A stretch of 64,000 nucleotides of DNA from an archaeon (GCA_020057295.1 JAGVGF010000003.1:62001-126000); one strand, 5' to 3'; positions 27,200 through 37,822 are shown, numbered from the stretch's first letter. Numbers and translations: made by a program. The notes: generated by a model not told the origin, from the sequence alone.

Positions 27200-28207
27200 T
27201 TAGTTATTTTTCTTTGCAAATGTTGATGCAACTATTAATGGAAATACTAAGCTTGCTTCCGCGTGTACTTTTGCGTGAAGTCCATTAACTTTTATTTTTG
27301 TCCATGTAATCGCTTCCTGAGGTCCACCGCCTGAATCTGATGCGTCATATTCTTCTGCTGTTGTTACGTAAACTGCATAGTCAAATCCATCTCGGAAAAT
27401 ATTTGCATTCAATATATAGTGTTTTGCGATTCCTCCACCAAGCATTATTGCGCCTGCTTTTTCTGCAGATAAAGCTAAATCTATAATCTTTTTATGATCT
27501 CTAATTATATCTACATAGAAATCTTTCTTATTTTGAAGTTCATAATACATGAAATGTCCTAATGTTCCATCCGTAAATCCTGGACAAAATATAGGTATGT
27601 TGTTCTTGTATGCCCAGTACAAAACCGATTCTTCTTTTGTATCTAACCTTTCCATTTCTTTTCCAAGTTCGTAGATGAATTCAGAAGGGGTGAACGGGAT
27701 TCCTCGTGCTTTATACTTTACATAAAGTTCATCAAAGAACTTTTCTGTAAACTGTTCAAAATAGGTATATCTATCAACAGGTACAAAAATATTTCCTATG
27801 CGAGAGATGCTTTTATCAAATAATACTCTTCCAGGAATATCAAATTTTCCAACAACAAATGGTTTAAGACACTTAATTATATCTTCTTCGATTCCTCCTG
27901 CTGTTATAGATATAGCATGAATCATCTTGTGCTTAACAAGATATTTTATTATTTCTCTATTTCCAGAACTAATCATATTTGAAGTGCACGAAAGAAATAT
28001 GGTTGCATTATCTGAAATCATCTTATTTATTATGTCGATTGCCATTCCAAGATTTGTCGCTTGAATTCCCATATATTTATATGAATCCATGAATTTGTCA
28101 AAATCAAATTTTTGATCAAAATCGTATCCTTTAATTTCTGGAAATCCTTCTAAAGTATCATACCCTCGCATTTGTTGCGCCTGTTCATCTGTATTTTCAT
28201 CAGTCAT
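27200..28207 (-). CDS. dys: Deoxyhypusine synthase
   Basis: A 335-aa enzyme transferring the aminobutyl group of spermidine to a lysine of aIF5A, using NAD. EEYDASDSGGGPQEAITWTKIK near residue 295 carries the catalytic Lys (TWTKI, as in SWGKI of the human enzyme), followed by KVHAEASLVFPL. The NAD-binding region is in the N-terminal half (SITAGGIEED). The start has GGAGGAT. No aIF5A gene is in the window. Confidence 0.95.
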   Translation of the reverse strand: MTDENTDEQAQQMRGYDTLEGFPEIKGYDFDQKFDFDKFMDSYKYMGIQATNLGMAIDIINKMISDNATIFLSCTSNMISSGNREIIKYLVKHKMIHAISITAGGIEEDIIKCLKPFVVGKFDIPGRVLFDKSISRIGNIFVPVDRYTYFEQFTEKFFDELYVKYKARGIPFTPSEFIYELGKEMERLDTKEESVLYWAYKNNIPIFCPGFTDGTLGHFMYYELQNKKDFYVDIIRDHKKIIDLALSAEKAGAIMLGGGIAKHYILNANIFRDGFDYAVYVTTAEEYDASDSGGGPQEAITWTKIKVNGLHAKVHAEASLVFPLIVASTFAKKNN

Positions 28208-28401
28208 TGTAAATCCTCCAATATAATTTTATAATCTTTTTATAACATTTTGAATAAAAAATAAATATTTTTAATAATATTAAACAATATAGAAAAATCT
28301 AATTAGAACCTGTAATGACAATATGTTCCATAAACAAACAATTTAACCATAGAAATAGGATGATTTAACGGTTTTTAAATTTGATTAAATTTCTAGAACG
28401 C

Positions 28402-28632
28402 TTATCTTACGCTTATTAATCCTATCGTAGTCATTAATAATGTTATGGCTGCTATTAATGTAAATGCTGCAAAGAAGTACATGTATATTTCATCGGATAC
28501 CACGAATGATAATGTTAAAATATTAAATTTTTGTAAGAAAAATATCACACTTGTTATAATTCCGATTACTCCTGCAAGTAAGGCTAATGGCTCGAAGGCA
28601 CTTCTTGAACTGTTGGACATAATTCCTGTCAT
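28402..28632 (-). CDS. Small two-TM membrane protein
   Basis: A 76-aa protein with TM helices at about 15-34 and 48-72. The TTTAAATAA box about 26 nt before ATG 28632 predicts a leaderless start. No family is recognised. The 194 bases between it and dys contain only A/T-rich sequence. Confidence 0.55.
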   Translation of the reverse strand: MTGIMSNSSRSAFEPLALLAGVIGIITSVIFFLQKFNILTLSFVVSDEIYMYFFAAFTLIAAITLLMTTIGLISVR

Positions 28633-28735
28633 ATCTTTAATTCTATCAAATTATTATTTAAAGCTTGTGGTTTTATACATAATATTTATAAAAAGCCCTT
28701 CTTTTCTATTAGTACAACAATTGTGAGGGATTATT

Positions 28736-29203
28736 ATGGCTATTGTAGGATTTAACTTTACTAAAATTAATGCTGAGAGAAAACCTGTTACTGAACAGAA
28801 TGTGAATATTGAAAGTAATGCTGGGGTTTCTAACATTACAGAATTAAGTTCTATCGATCCTAAGAAGACTCTTATAAAATTTGATTTCAACTATTTATGT
28901 AAATTCGAGCCAGGACTCGGTAAGATAGAGATAGCTGGTGAAGTTGTTGAAATTTATGATAAAGATTTTGCAACTAAAGTTCTAGACTATTGGAAAGTTG
29001 AAAAAAAGATATATGGTGAAGTATTACAAGATGTGTTTAACAATATTCTTGCAAGATCTAATATGGAAGCAATATTTATCAGTAGAGAATTAGGCTTACC
29101 ATCACCAATACAGATGCCTAGAGTAGACTTAAAACAAGTCGAAAAAAAAGAAGAAAAACCTAAGGAAGACAAGGTTTCAAAATCAGAATCTAAGAAGAAA
29201 TAA
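28736..29203 (+). CDS. Conserved-looking archaeal protein of unknown function
   Basis: A 155-aa protein starting MAIVGFNFTKINAER, with a strand-rich core (LIKFDFNYLCKFEPGLGKIEIAGEVV, about 43-68) and a helical half (about 75-115) ending in a short Pro-rich segment LGLPSPIQMPRV. The last 25 residues are a Lys/Glu tail. This pattern is familiar from small archaeal proteins without assigned function; a distant SecB-like fold is a guess. The start follows TGAGGG. Confidence 0.65.
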   Translation: MAIVGFNFTKINAERKPVTEQNVNIESNAGVSNITELSSIDPKKTLIKFDFNYLCKFEPGLGKIEIAGEVVEIYDKDFATKVLDYWKVEKKIYGEVLQDVFNNILARSNMEAIFISRELGLPSPIQMPRVDLKQVEKKEEKPKEDKVSKSESKKK

Positions 29204-29252
29204 TTTCTGTAATTTTTAAGTATGATTCTGTAAAGAGCGTGAGGTGAAACTC

Positions 29253-30347
29253 ATGACAAAAGAAATCATAAGGAAAGAAAATGGTAAGGAAGTAGCTTAT
29301 GATAGAACATTCTTTGGAGACGTATCAAAACGCGAGCTTCATGAAAATTTGGATGGAAGCAAGGATACAAGAAATGTTTTTGGTACTCAGGTACATGTAG
29401 AAAGACAGGGATTTCTTGATAATGAAGTTAGAGGAACTGTCGATGGTGTGGAAGGTACCTTTCGTCACGGGTTCTTTGATACAAAAGATAGTCCTAGAGA
29501 GTTTATACCAGACGAGACAAAACGGAATACATCTGAGGATGATGATTCTTCTAGTTCTGATGATTATGTTCCTAGTCGAAATGATGGTTCAAGTTCTAGT
29601 ACATACAGTCATTCACAAAGTTCATCTGTTTCTACTCCTAAAAAGCATATAGAAAGAGAAATATCTTGGCATCCTATCCTTAAACTAATGGCGGCGCGTC
29701 ATCCTCACCCCTATACTCGTTTGTGTGCTGCGAAAGAAATGAAAAATCCTTACGTATTTTATATGATGGCGTTAAATGATAAGGATAATATTTATGAAGG
29801 AGTTTATGGTTTATGCAGTACGCTTGGCGTACAAGGAGAACCAACTGATGATAATTATTTTAGGACTACAACAGGACTTGTTTACAAGCTTGCACTTGAA
29901 AGAACGTTCGAGTCAAGTGTAAATACTATTCTTATAGATAGAGGTTTGTATTGGGCGAAACCAACTATTCCAGATTTAGAAAATTTAGTATCGCATGCTG
30001 TAAGTAAAGAAATCAGACTTAAATCTAAACAACTTATGTACAATAGATTTTTTTCTACTTCCTTTCCAAAACCAATCAAATTTGTTGTAAGCTTACTCGA
30101 TCCGAATAAATCAGATCATATCCCTAGACTTATTAGTGCATATAAAGGTCTTGATCCGGGAGGTTTTTTATTAGACCTAGAAGATAATTGGAAGTTTGAT
30201 TCTAAAACACTAGATCCAAATTCACATTTTGGGCGCATAATGTTAGCTTTAGAAGAAGGATGGAGAGAAGATTGTGCTAAAGGTGATCCTGAATCACATC
30301 TGAGAAGTATTATCTCTGGAGATGAGAGATATGTTCTTGAACTTTAG
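29253..30347 (+). CDS. Hypothetical protein with Ser/Asp low-complexity linker
   Basis: A 364-aa protein; I use the ATG at 29253 since the track's GTG is inside the GAGGTGA site. Residues 1-85 look like repeated beta hairpins (FFGDVSKRELHENLDG; FLDNEVRGTVDGVEGTFRHG), followed by a Ser/Asp-rich linker (about 88-130), then a helical C-terminal half with HPILKLMAARHPHPYTRLCAAKEM. No family is recognised. The helical half might be HEAT-like, which is uncertain. Confidence 0.6.
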   Translation: MTKEIIRKENGKEVAYDRTFFGDVSKRELHENLDGSKDTRNVFGTQVHVERQGFLDNEVRGTVDGVEGTFRHGFFDTKDSPREFIPDETKRNTSEDDDSSSSDDYVPSRNDGSSSSTYSHSQSSSVSTPKKHIEREISWHPILKLMAARHPHPYTRLCAAKEMKNPYVFYMMALNDKDNIYEGVYGLCSTLGVQGEPTDDNYFRTTTGLVYKLALERTFESSVNTILIDRGLYWAKPTIPDLENLVSHAVSKEIRLKSKQLMYNRFFSTSFPKPIKFVVSLLDPNKSDHIPRLISAYKGLDPGGFLLDLEDNWKFDSKTLDPNSHFGRIMLALEEGWREDCAKGDPESHLRSIISGDERYVLEL

Positions 30348-30500
30348 GAAATAATAACAAGCATAGTATCTATTCATAAGTAAATACTCTGTTTTTTCCT
30401 CCCTTTCAAAAATCATAACATTTATATTCTATTATCGCATATTTTTACTAATTATTGGGGTCGTTTAGAGATTTCACACTATTGATGTTGAGGTGGTTTC

Positions 30501-33125
30501 ATGGTCATTCCGGAAGTCAAATTAAAGGTTGCTGAAGCAATTCAGGATGATGTTACTAAAGGTATTGTTAGAGTTGATTCTGGATATATGAAACAAATCG
30601 GTATTCGTTCTGGTGATATTGTTGAAATTCAAGGTGGTCGAAAGACTGTTGCAATTGTTGATAGAGCATATCCTGGTGATATTGGATTAAACATTATTAG
30701 AATGGATGGTTTAATCAGAAGAAATTCTAAGACAGGAATAGGCGAAGTTGTTACTGTAAGAAAAGCTAATGTTAAAGAAGCCAAAAAGATTATTATTGCT
30801 CCAGCAAAAGAAGGCATATTAATTAGAGCAAATCCAATCATATTCAAACAAGGTTTACTTGGCAGAGCAGTTGTTAAAGGAGATATTGTTTCTTTAGGAG
30901 GAACAAGAACTAGAAGAACTGCAATGAGTCAAAGTCCGTTCTTCGATGATATTTTTAATATTGCCGGTGATGAGGCATTAATGGGTTTTGGTCTTGGTGA
31001 CCTAAAATTTATGATTGTTGATGTAAATCCTGCAAAGGAAGCTGTTATAATTACTGATTCTACTGAAGTAATATTCAATCCAGAAGCAATTCCTGAAGTT
31101 AAGGAAGATAAATTGCCAGATGTTTCTTATGAAGATATTGGTGGATTAGAAGAAGAATTAAAGAAAGTTCGTGAAATGGTCGAGTTACCGTTAAAACATC
31201 CCGAAATTTTCGAAAGATTGGGAATTGAACCACCAAAAGGAGTTCTATTACATGGTCCACCAGGAACTGGAAAAACTCTTTTAGCAAAAGCTGTTGCAAA
31301 TGAAACGCAATCAAACTTTATTCTAATTAATGGTCCAGAAATAATGAGTAAATATTATGGACAGTCAGAAGAAAATTTACGTAAAAAGTTCGAAGATGCT
31401 GAAAAGAACGCTCCTTCAATAATATTTATTGATGAAATAGATGCAATCGCATCAAAGAGAGAAGAGACACACGGTGAAGTTGAGAAACGTGTTGTTGCAC
31501 AATTACTTGCAATAATGGATGGCTTAAAATCTCGAGGAAAAGTCGTTGTTATAGCAGCATCAAATATTCCAAACGCTCTTGATCCAGCATTACGTAGACC
31601 AGGAAGATTCGATAGAGAAATAGAAATTGGCGTTCCGACAAAGGCGGGAAGACTTTCAGTTATGAAGATTCATACAAGAAATATGCCATTTAAAGGTTCA
31701 TTTCATAATGAAGTTGCACTTGATGCATTGAAACATGTTATTGAAGAAAAATCTAAGGATGGTAAGGATTCAAAAACAAAAAAGAGTTCTAAAACTGAAG
31801 TTGACAGGTTAAAGAAATTTTTAGAATCAAGCGATAAAGTTGAAAGATTGCTTAGTGAATTAAAAGCTATAGAAAATAGTGCTGAAATATGGGGTAGTAA
31901 TGATCCTAAAAGTAAATTTTTAGATATTGCTAAGAAGAAGTTAGATGATGAAATAGTAGAAATTATATGTACATTATTTGATGTAGGAATTTTGGGCAAA
32001 TCATTTTATGATGATGTTAGACAAAAAGGAGTTATTAATGATTTAAATGACATTGCGGAAATTACTTACGGATTTGTTGGCGCAGATATTGCATCATTAT
32101 GTAAAGAATCTGCAATGGTGGTTTTAAGAAAAGTTATTTCTGATTTAAACTTGCAAAGTAATGATCCGTTATCTGAAGAAATATTAGAAAAATTAATTAT
32201 TACTAAGGATGATTTCATGTCCGCATTAAAAACAGTAAGACCAAGCGCTCTAAGAGAAGTATTGATTGAAAAACCAACAACTACTTGGGAAGATATTGGC
32301 GGGGCTGATGAAGCTAAGCAAGAATTAAAAGAAGCTGTAGAATGGCCTTTGCAGAATAGTGTAGCATTCGAACGTTTAGGTATTAAACCACCAACAGGTG
32401 TATTATTATACGGTCCTCCAGGAACTGGAAAGACGCTTTTAGCGAAAGCAGTTGCTAATGAAAGTAAAGCTAACTTTATTTTGGTTAATGGTCCGGAATT
32501 AATGAGTAAATGGGTTGGAGAATCTGAAAAAGCTGTGAGAAAAATATTTGAGAAAGCAAGACAGACAAGTCCTAGCATAATATTCTTTGATGAGATTGAT
32601 AGTTTAGTTCCGAAAAGGGGCGCTAACTCGGATTCATCTGGTGTTACGGAAAAAGTTGTAAATCAATTATTAACAGAAATGAATGGGTTGCAAGAAATGA
32701 AGGATGTTGTTGTAATAGGTGCAACAAATAGGCCTGACTTACTTGATTCAGCATTATTAAGGCCTGGAAGATTTGATAGAATAGTGTTAGTTAGCGTTCC
32801 GGATGCTAAGTCACGTAAAGATATATTCAAATTACATACTAAGAGGATGCCATTATCTAAAGATGTTAAAGTTGAAGAATTAGTTTTAAAAACTGAAGGA
32901 TATGTTGGAGCAGATATTGAATCTGTATGTAGAGAAGCTGCAATGCTTGCATTAAGAGAAGATATGACTGCACGAGATGTTAAGATGAAATATTTCACTG
33001 AAGCATTAAAGAAAGTAAGACCATCAGCATCCAAGGATATTGAAAAAACATATGCAGAATTCAATGAAAACTTCAGAAAGACAAGAGCTGAAGAGATGAA
33101 AGATAAACCAAACTACTTTGGTTAA
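30501..33125 (+). CDS. cdc48: CDC48/VAT-type AAA+ ATPase with insertion in D1
   Basis: An 874-aa double-AAA+ unfoldase that extracts and unfolds proteins. N-domain about 1-200, D1 Walker A GPPGTGKT (about 252) and Walker [10 protein letters not shown]2 Walker A GPPGTGKT (about 640) and IIFFDEID. Family members are usually 730-800 aa; the extra length is a Lys/Ser-rich, helical insertion of roughly 115 residues (about 400-514) in the D1 lid between HTRNMPF and [15 protein letters not shown]. The aromatic-hydrophobic pore residues are in place (SKYYGQ in D1, SKWVGE in D2). Ribosome site GAGGTG. Confidence 0.95.
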   Translation: MVIPEVKLKVAEAIQDDVTKGIVRVDSGYMKQIGIRSGDIVEIQGGRKTVAIVDRAYPGDIGLNIIRMDGLIRRNSKTGIGEVVTVRKANVKEAKKIIIAPAKEGILIRANPIIFKQGLLGRAVVKGDIVSLGGTRTRRTAMSQSPFFDDIFNIAGDEALMGFGLGDLKFMIVDVNPAKEAVIITDSTEVIFNPEAIPEVKEDKLPDVSYEDIGGLEEELKKVREMVELPLKHPEIFERLGIEPPKGVLLHGPPGTGKTLLAKAVANETQSNFILINGPEIMSKYYGQSEENLRKKFEDAEKNAPSIIFIDEIDAIASKREETHGEVEKRVVAQLLAIMDGLKSRGKVVVIAASNIPNALDPALRRPGRFDREIEIGVPTKAGRLSVMKIHTRNMPFKGSFHNEVALDALKHVIEEKSKDGKDSKTKKSSKTEVDRLKKFLESSDKVERLLSELKAIENSAEIWGSNDPKSKFLDIAKKKLDDEIVEIICTLFDVGILGKSFYDDVRQKGVINDLNDIAEITYGFVGADIASLCKESAMVVLRKVISDLNLQSNDPLSEEILEKLIITKDDFMSALKTVRPSALREVLIEKPTTTWEDIGGADEAKQELKEAVEWPLQNSVAFERLGIKPPTGVLLYGPPGTGKTLLAKAVANESKANFILVNGPELMSKWVGESEKAVRKIFEKARQTSPSIIFFDEIDSLVPKRGANSDSSGVTEKVVNQLLTEMNGLQEMKDVVVIGATNRPDLLDSALLRPGRFDRIVLVSVPDAKSRKDIFKLHTKRMPLSKDVKVEELVLKTEGYVGADIESVCREAAMLALREDMTARDVKMKYFTEALKKVRPSASKDIEKTYAEFNENFRKTRAEEMKDKPNYFG

Positions 33126-33134
33126 GGTTGTTCT

Positions 33135-34442
33135 ATGAAACATGTAAAGATTCTATTAGAGAACGAACATCTTGAAGGATTATTAATTAAAGAAGATGAT
33201 AAACATTTAGCTCTCAAATTATCTAATGGATATAATATCGGAATAAGTAAAAACAGAATAAAGAAAATTGAAGACATAAATTCTCGTGAAGATTTAGTTA
33301 AAGAACAACATTCCGAAAGGGTGCATAAAGAAATAGTCCAACATGTTTCGAAAGATGCAGTCAGTGATTTGCCTAAAGTTTTAATTTTACATACTGGAGG
33401 AACTATTGCAAGTAAAGTTGATTATCAAACTGGTGCAGTAACTCCTAAATTTACTCCTGAAGAATTGAATTCTATGTTTCCAGAAATAAAAGATATTGCA
33501 AATATAGAGAGTAGATTATTTAGGAATATGGCTTCTGATGATATGAGATTTTCTCATTACAACCTTATCGCAAAAGAGATTGAGAAAGAATTAACTGAAC
33601 ATAAAGATCTAAAAGGAATCATAATTACGCAAGGAACAGACACGATACATTATACGAGTGCAGCTCTTAGCTTTATTTTTGAACATTTACAAATTCCTGT
33701 GGTTATTGTTGGTTCACAACGTAGCTCTGATCGGGGAAGTTCTGATGCGGCAATGAATTTGATTAGTGCTGTAGCATTTATTGCAAATACAAGCCTTAAA
33801 GGAGTGTTTATATGTTTTCATGAAAATATTTCAGATGAATCATGCATAATACTTAACGGTCTTAATGCTAAAAAATTGCATTCATCAAGAAGAGATGCAT
33901 TTAAGCCAGTAAATGTTCCTTCAATCGCAAGGATAGATTATAATACTAAAAATATAGAATATGTTTCAGAACATCCAGAATCATCATTAAATAGTCCAGG
34001 AAAATTAAAATTGCATTTATTTAATGAAGATTTGAAGATTGGAATGTTAGTTTCTCATCCTAATATGTTTGCTGCAGAAATAGAACCTTTCTTGAAAGGA
34101 TTTGATGGAATAATTTTACAAGGAACAGGATTATGTCATTTTCCAATAAATGAAATTGATGAATTTACGAAAGAGCACACTAAAATAAAAGATGTTTTAA
34201 CAGAATTATCTAGTAAAATTCCTGTGGTTATGAGTTTGCAAACAGTTTACGGAAGCGTAAACATGAATGTATATAGGCCAGGAAAAGCATTAATAGAAAT
34301 GGGGATTATAGGAAATTATTCTTCATTGATAACGGAAACCTCGTTCATAAAACTTTCTTGGTTGTTATCGCAAAAACTTGATCCTAAAGAATATTTTATG
34401 AAAGATTTACGAGGAGAATTCTTGGTTAAATCTGTCGAGTAA
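33135..34442 (+). CDS. gatD: Glu-tRNA(Gln) amidotransferase subunit D
   Basis: A 435-aa asparaginase-like subunit that releases ammonia from glutamine or asparagine for GatE. An N-terminal small beta domain (about 1-50) is followed by the asparaginase domain with LILHTGGTIASK (about 85), the second catalytic motif TQGTDTIHYT (about 167) and GSQRSSDRGSSDAA. It begins 9 nt after cdc48, so it may share its transcript; gatE lies about 9 kb downstream rather than adjacent. Confidence 0.94.
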   Translation: MKHVKILLENEHLEGLLIKEDDKHLALKLSNGYNIGISKNRIKKIEDINSREDLVKEQHSERVHKEIVQHVSKDAVSDLPKVLILHTGGTIASKVDYQTGAVTPKFTPEELNSMFPEIKDIANIESRLFRNMASDDMRFSHYNLIAKEIEKELTEHKDLKGIIITQGTDTIHYTSAALSFIFEHLQIPVVIVGSQRSSDRGSSDAAMNLISAVAFIANTSLKGVFICFHENISDESCIILNGLNAKKLHSSRRDAFKPVNVPSIARIDYNTKNIEYVSEHPESSLNSPGKLKLHLFNEDLKIGMLVSHPNMFAAEIEPFLKGFDGIILQGTGLCHFPINEIDEFTKEHTKIKDVLTELSSKIPVVMSLQTVYGSVNMNVYRPGKALIEMGIIGNYSSLITETSFIKLSWLLSQKLDPKEYFMKDLRGEFLVKSVE

Positions 34443-34547
34443 TGCATAATCGCTGTAAAACATTTTTTTAAAGCGAATTAGTCTTATTTTGTCTTCTTTT
34501 ATCTAAATAGACATTTAAAATGCTTATATTACTCTATAAACGTCTTT

Positions 34548-34570
34548 CTTAGTGTTTAAATTACACTATT
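34548..34570. promoter_or_regulatory. NAD-regulon operator O1
   Basis: CTTAGTGT-ttaaatt-ACACTATT: the left half is perfect against the local consensus CTTAGTGT-N7-ACACTAAG, and the right half differs only at the last two bases. It lies upstream of the pncB TATA box. Confidence 0.7.
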
Positions 34571-34588
34571 ATATTCTCGAGTACAACA

Positions 34589-34600
34589 ATATTTATATAT
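34589..34600 (+). promoter_or_regulatory. pncB TATA box
   Basis: ATTTATATATTA places transcription start near 34620, so operator O2 lies between the box and the start site, a position typical of repression. Confidence 0.5.
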
Positions 34601-34602
34601 TA

Positions 34603-34625
34603 CTTAGTGTTTACAATACAATAAG
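34603..34625. promoter_or_regulatory. NAD-regulon operator O2
   Basis: CTTAGTGT-ttacaat-ACAATAAG, one mismatch from a perfect 8-bp inverted repeat. It is identical in both half-sites to O4 before pncA. Confidence 0.72.
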
Positions 34626-34651
34626 CTAATTAAAGTTTGATTAACAAAATA

Positions 34652-34674
34652 CTAAGTGTAAAAGATACACAAAG
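34652..34674. promoter_or_regulatory. NAD-regulon operator O3
   Basis: CTAAGTGT-aaaagat-ACACAAAG, one mismatch per half from the consensus, with the same N7 spacing, in the pncB leader. The centres of O1, O2 and O3 are about 50 bp apart. Confidence 0.65.
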
Positions 34675-34700
34675 GTTAATTCGAAATCAATGAGGTCAAA

Positions 34701-36080
34701 ATGAAATTAACACATCCAGAAGAAACGGATTTATACAATGAAACAATGGATAATTTAGGTCCGAAAGAAACAGAAACAGGTTATTCAGTATGGCAGGCTA
34801 TTCCACGAGATGTTAACAAATATTTCAAACCACGAGTAATGGCTGGCACTAGAGCAATACTTAGAGATTTCTTAGACAGGAGTGATGGAGGCCTGGAACT
34901 ATGCATACTACAAGATGGTATGCCCTTTCTTCCAGGAGATCCTGTCGTTCAAGTAATAGGAGAAAAAAGTCAAGCAAGAAAATTAGAAGCTAAAATTCTA
35001 TCAACATTATTCTATATGACAGAAGTAGCAACAAGAACGAAAGAGTTAATAGATTTAGTAGGCGCTGACAGATTAATAGAAGTAGGAATGAGAGGATCAG
35101 CTCCAGGCGCATGGACATACAGTGCAGAAGCATTTTTGATTGGCGGAGGAAAATTAACTTCTAACACAACACTTCGAAACGTTCCCGGATTAGTTGAAGG
35201 AAGAGATTACAAATTAGTTGGAACAACAGGACACTCACTATATATGGAATACTTAGCAGCAGGATATACACAAAAAAATACATTCAAGATAATATTAGAA
35301 AAATTTGAGAAAAATTATTCTGGAAGACCATGTTCAATATTAGTAGATACGGTTGAACCAATGCTTGGAATAAACCAAGCATTAGATGTAATTAAGGAAA
35401 GAAAAAAAATCAGCGGACAGACACACTATATAAGATTAGATTCAGGAGATTTACTCAGTCAAGCGATTTATGCACTAAGAGAAACAGTTGAAGAAATACC
35501 TGATTTCAAAGTAATAATTGAAGACGGATTAACTGCAGATAAAATAAAACATTACGAAGCAGAAATACAAAAAGCAGGCTTCGATCCAAAGAAACACATC
35601 ATATATGGTGCAGGAGGATACTTCTTTAACAACATAACAAGAGACAGTAATGGTGCATGGGCATATAAGCCATCAGTCTATAGAACAACAAATAACGGAG
35701 ACGTAGATGTAGTAAAACTTTCTGGAAATATACTAAAGCAATCATTGCCAGGTCTAATAGGAATATCTTATGATGTTCTTGGAAAGAGATTGAATGTTCA
35801 TAACAGATATGCAGCAAACAGGATTATTACAGGAGAAACTTCTCAGGCGTATCTTGACAAAAGCATTGATGAATTAAAAAATGAAGCAAAATATTACTGG
35901 GGAAAAATGCAAGATATGCCAAAGAAATGGTATGCTGCGTATGATTTAAGTGACGAATTAACACAGATGCAGCATGATGCAGTAAAAAGAACTTACGAGT
36001 TCGGATACAAAACTATTTCATCAGAAGATTCAACACAATCTAAACAGAATCTAAAATTAGTTGTAAACGATTCTGTGTGA
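34701..36080 (+). CDS. pncB: Nicotinate phosphoribosyltransferase
   Basis: A 459-aa type II phosphoribosyltransferase converting nicotinate and PRPP to nicotinate mononucleotide. VGMRGSAPGAW (about 133) is the equivalent of the substrate-binding R-rich motif; LVGTTGHSLYMEY, SILVDTVEPM and HYIRLDSGDLL (about 242-252) are family hallmarks. Nicotinamide-specific relatives look similar, but the adjacent nicotinamidase gene and NadE favour nicotinate. It opens the NAD island behind three operators, with a TGAGGT ribosome site. Confidence 0.88.
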   Translation: MKLTHPEETDLYNETMDNLGPKETETGYSVWQAIPRDVNKYFKPRVMAGTRAILRDFLDRSDGGLELCILQDGMPFLPGDPVVQVIGEKSQARKLEAKILSTLFYMTEVATRTKELIDLVGADRLIEVGMRGSAPGAWTYSAEAFLIGGGKLTSNTTLRNVPGLVEGRDYKLVGTTGHSLYMEYLAAGYTQKNTFKIILEKFEKNYSGRPCSILVDTVEPMLGINQALDVIKERKKISGQTHYIRLDSGDLLSQAIYALRETVEEIPDFKVIIEDGLTADKIKHYEAEIQKAGFDPKKHIIYGAGGYFFNNITRDSNGAWAYKPSVYRTTNNGDVDVVKLSGNILKQSLPGLIGISYDVLGKRLNVHNRYAANRIITGETSQAYLDKSIDELKNEAKYYWGKMQDMPKKWYAAYDLSDELTQMQHDAVKRTYEFGYKTISSEDSTQSKQNLKLVVNDSV

Positions 36081-36121
36081 ATATAATTTGATAATATTAT
36101 GGCTGACAAAATAACAAATAA

Positions 36122-36144
36122 CTTAGTGTTAATTTAACAATAAG
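36122..36144. promoter_or_regulatory. NAD-regulon operator O4 (before pncA)
   Basis: CTTAGTGT-taattta-ACAATAAG, the same half-sites as O2, in the 91-nt gap between pncB and pncA, implying an internal regulated promoter. A/T-rich TATA-like sequence lies just upstream. Confidence 0.7.
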
Positions 36145-36171
36145 AAAAGAAGATTATTGGAGGAAAATAAA

Positions 36172-36858
36172 ATGAAAACAAACGACTTAAAAGAAATGAG
36201 CAAAGAAAATACATTTTTTTACATGGTAGATATGCAAAACGATTTCGTGAAACCAGGAGGAGCATTATACGTTCCAAAAGCAGAAACGCTAATATCGACG
36301 ATACAAAAATTACAAGGATATGCAAGAAAGAACGGGATAAGAGAATACGCAAGCGTTGACAATCATTTCTACAGTGATGCGGAGATATCTGATAATCCTA
36401 CATGGTCTACAACATTCCCTCCACATTGTATGGATGGAACAGTAGGACAAAAGATTGTTGATGAATTAACAATTCCAGATGTATTTCCTATTGTAAACAA
36501 GATTGATGAAAAGGGAACAAAAAACGAAATCAATATTTATGATTTAAAGAGCGGCTTAACATATAATAGAAACGTTGTTTTCAGTAAGCAATCTACAGAT
36601 GTAACGACGAATCCACATTTTGCAGCAGCGATGAGTTATCTGAAAAGCGAAGGCGTAAGAAATGTGGTAGTATATGGTGTGGCAACAGATTATTGTGTAA
36701 AAGATGCAGTATCGGGTCTTCTTGCAAATGGTCTTGACGTATTTGTTGCCCAAGATGCAATAACAGGCATAGTTCCAGAGAACTGCAAAAAAACACTGGA
36801 CGATTTCATAACAAAGAATGTCAAGCTGATACAAACTTCAGACTTGTTAAGTCAATAA
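36172..36858 (+). CDS. pncA: Nicotinamidase
   Basis: A 228-aa cysteine hydrolase deaminating nicotinamide to nicotinate. The catalytic triad is visible: Asp in VDMQNDF (about 18), Lys in the KIDEKGTKNE region, and Cys in VATDYCVKDA (about 175). The metal site DNHFYSDAE is present, where H-x-H is commoner. I use the ATG at 36172 behind GGAGGAAAA; the track's TTG overlaps this site. Confidence 0.9.
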   Translation: MKTNDLKEMSKENTFFYMVDMQNDFVKPGGALYVPKAETLISTIQKLQGYARKNGIREYASVDNHFYSDAEISDNPTWSTTFPPHCMDGTVGQKIVDELTIPDVFPIVNKIDEKGTKNEINIYDLKSGLTYNRNVVFSKQSTDVTTNPHFAAAMSYLKSEGVRNVVVYGVATDYCVKDAVSGLLANGLDVFVAQDAITGIVPENCKKTLDDFITKNVKLIQTSDLLSQ

Positions 36859-36876
36859 AAACTAAAGGTGATTTCA

Positions 36877-37806
36877 ATGACAAACAAAAATTTAACAAAT
36901 AAAAATTCGATGAGAAAAATAAATTTACCTCACATGAATCCTAAAATTGTAAGTGAAGAGATAGGATCATTCGTTATCGAGACAGTAAATTCTGTAAATG
37001 CATCAGGATGTGTCATAGGATTATCGGGTGGTATTGACTCTAGCACGACTGTTGCCTTAATAAAAAATGCATTCGATATCTACAACAGCAGTCATGAGAA
37101 AAAATTAGAAGTTGTAGGATACATATTGCCCTCTAAAATCAACAGCGCAAAAGATACAGAAGATGGTGTGCGTATAGCTGACATTTTGAAAGTACGTTAT
37201 GAAGTGATAAATCTTGACAGAGCTATTGAGGGATTCAAGACAACAAATCCTGAGGCATTTGAAAGAAGATATGATCAAGGAAATATGATTTCTAGAATAA
37301 GAGCAAACGTTCTATCAACAAAAGCAGCAATAGAAAATAAAATAATTGCAGGCACAGGCAATAAGGATGAAGATTTTGGTGTAGGATATTATACTTTATT
37401 TGGAGATGGAGCAGTTCATCTAAGTCCTATAGGCGGGTTATCAAAAAGACTTGTGAGACAAATGGCGGAGCATTTAGGATTGCCGAAAGATTTAGTGTAT
37501 AGAGAACCTACAGCTGGATTGGAACATGGACAAACAGATTTCACAGATTTAGGGTATAAATATGATGTTGTGGAACTAGTTACAGAAGGCATTCATCAAG
37601 GATTTAGTGTTGACGAATTGATATCTCATGAACAAATAAAACCTTTGGTCGAATCGCAGATAAAAATGCTGACGAACCCTAAATTACAAACTGTAGACGC
37701 AGTAGTTTATGATATTATGCGAAGACATGAAATCGCAAATGCAAAGGTAAAGATAATACATCCGCCAGCAGCGCCTATAACATTAGGTTATAATGGATAT
37801 AGTTAA
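36877..37806 (+). CDS. nadE: NAD synthetase (ammonia-dependent)
   Basis: A 309-aa enzyme amidating nicotinate adenine dinucleotide to NAD. The PP-loop GLSGGIDSS (about 48), GTGNKDEDFGVGYYTLFGDGA (about 168-188) and LPKDLVYREPTAGLEHGQTDF (about 208) are diagnostic. No glutaminase domain is fused, so ammonia is the likely nitrogen donor. Start ATG 36877 behind AAAGGTGATTTC. The next gene starts just past its end, with the upstream ATG of that frame inside nadE. Confidence 0.94.
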   Translation: MTNKNLTNKNSMRKINLPHMNPKIVSEEIGSFVIETVNSVNASGCVIGLSGGIDSSTTVALIKNAFDIYNSSHEKKLEVVGYILPSKINSAKDTEDGVRIADILKVRYEVINLDRAIEGFKTTNPEAFERRYDQGNMISRIRANVLSTKAAIENKIIAGTGNKDEDFGVGYYTLFGDGAVHLSPIGGLSKRLVRQMAEHLGLPKDLVYREPTAGLEHGQTDFTDLGYKYDVVELVTEGIHQGFSVDELISHEQIKPLVESQIKMLTNPKLQTVDAVVYDIMRRHEIANAKVKIIHPPAAPITLGYNGYS

Positions 37807-37822
37807 AATCGGTGTGATTAAA

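Noticed and set aside
32066-32578. 170-aa minus-strand ORF
   Set aside because: Antisense to the CDC48 D2 domain, which has all AAA+ motifs.
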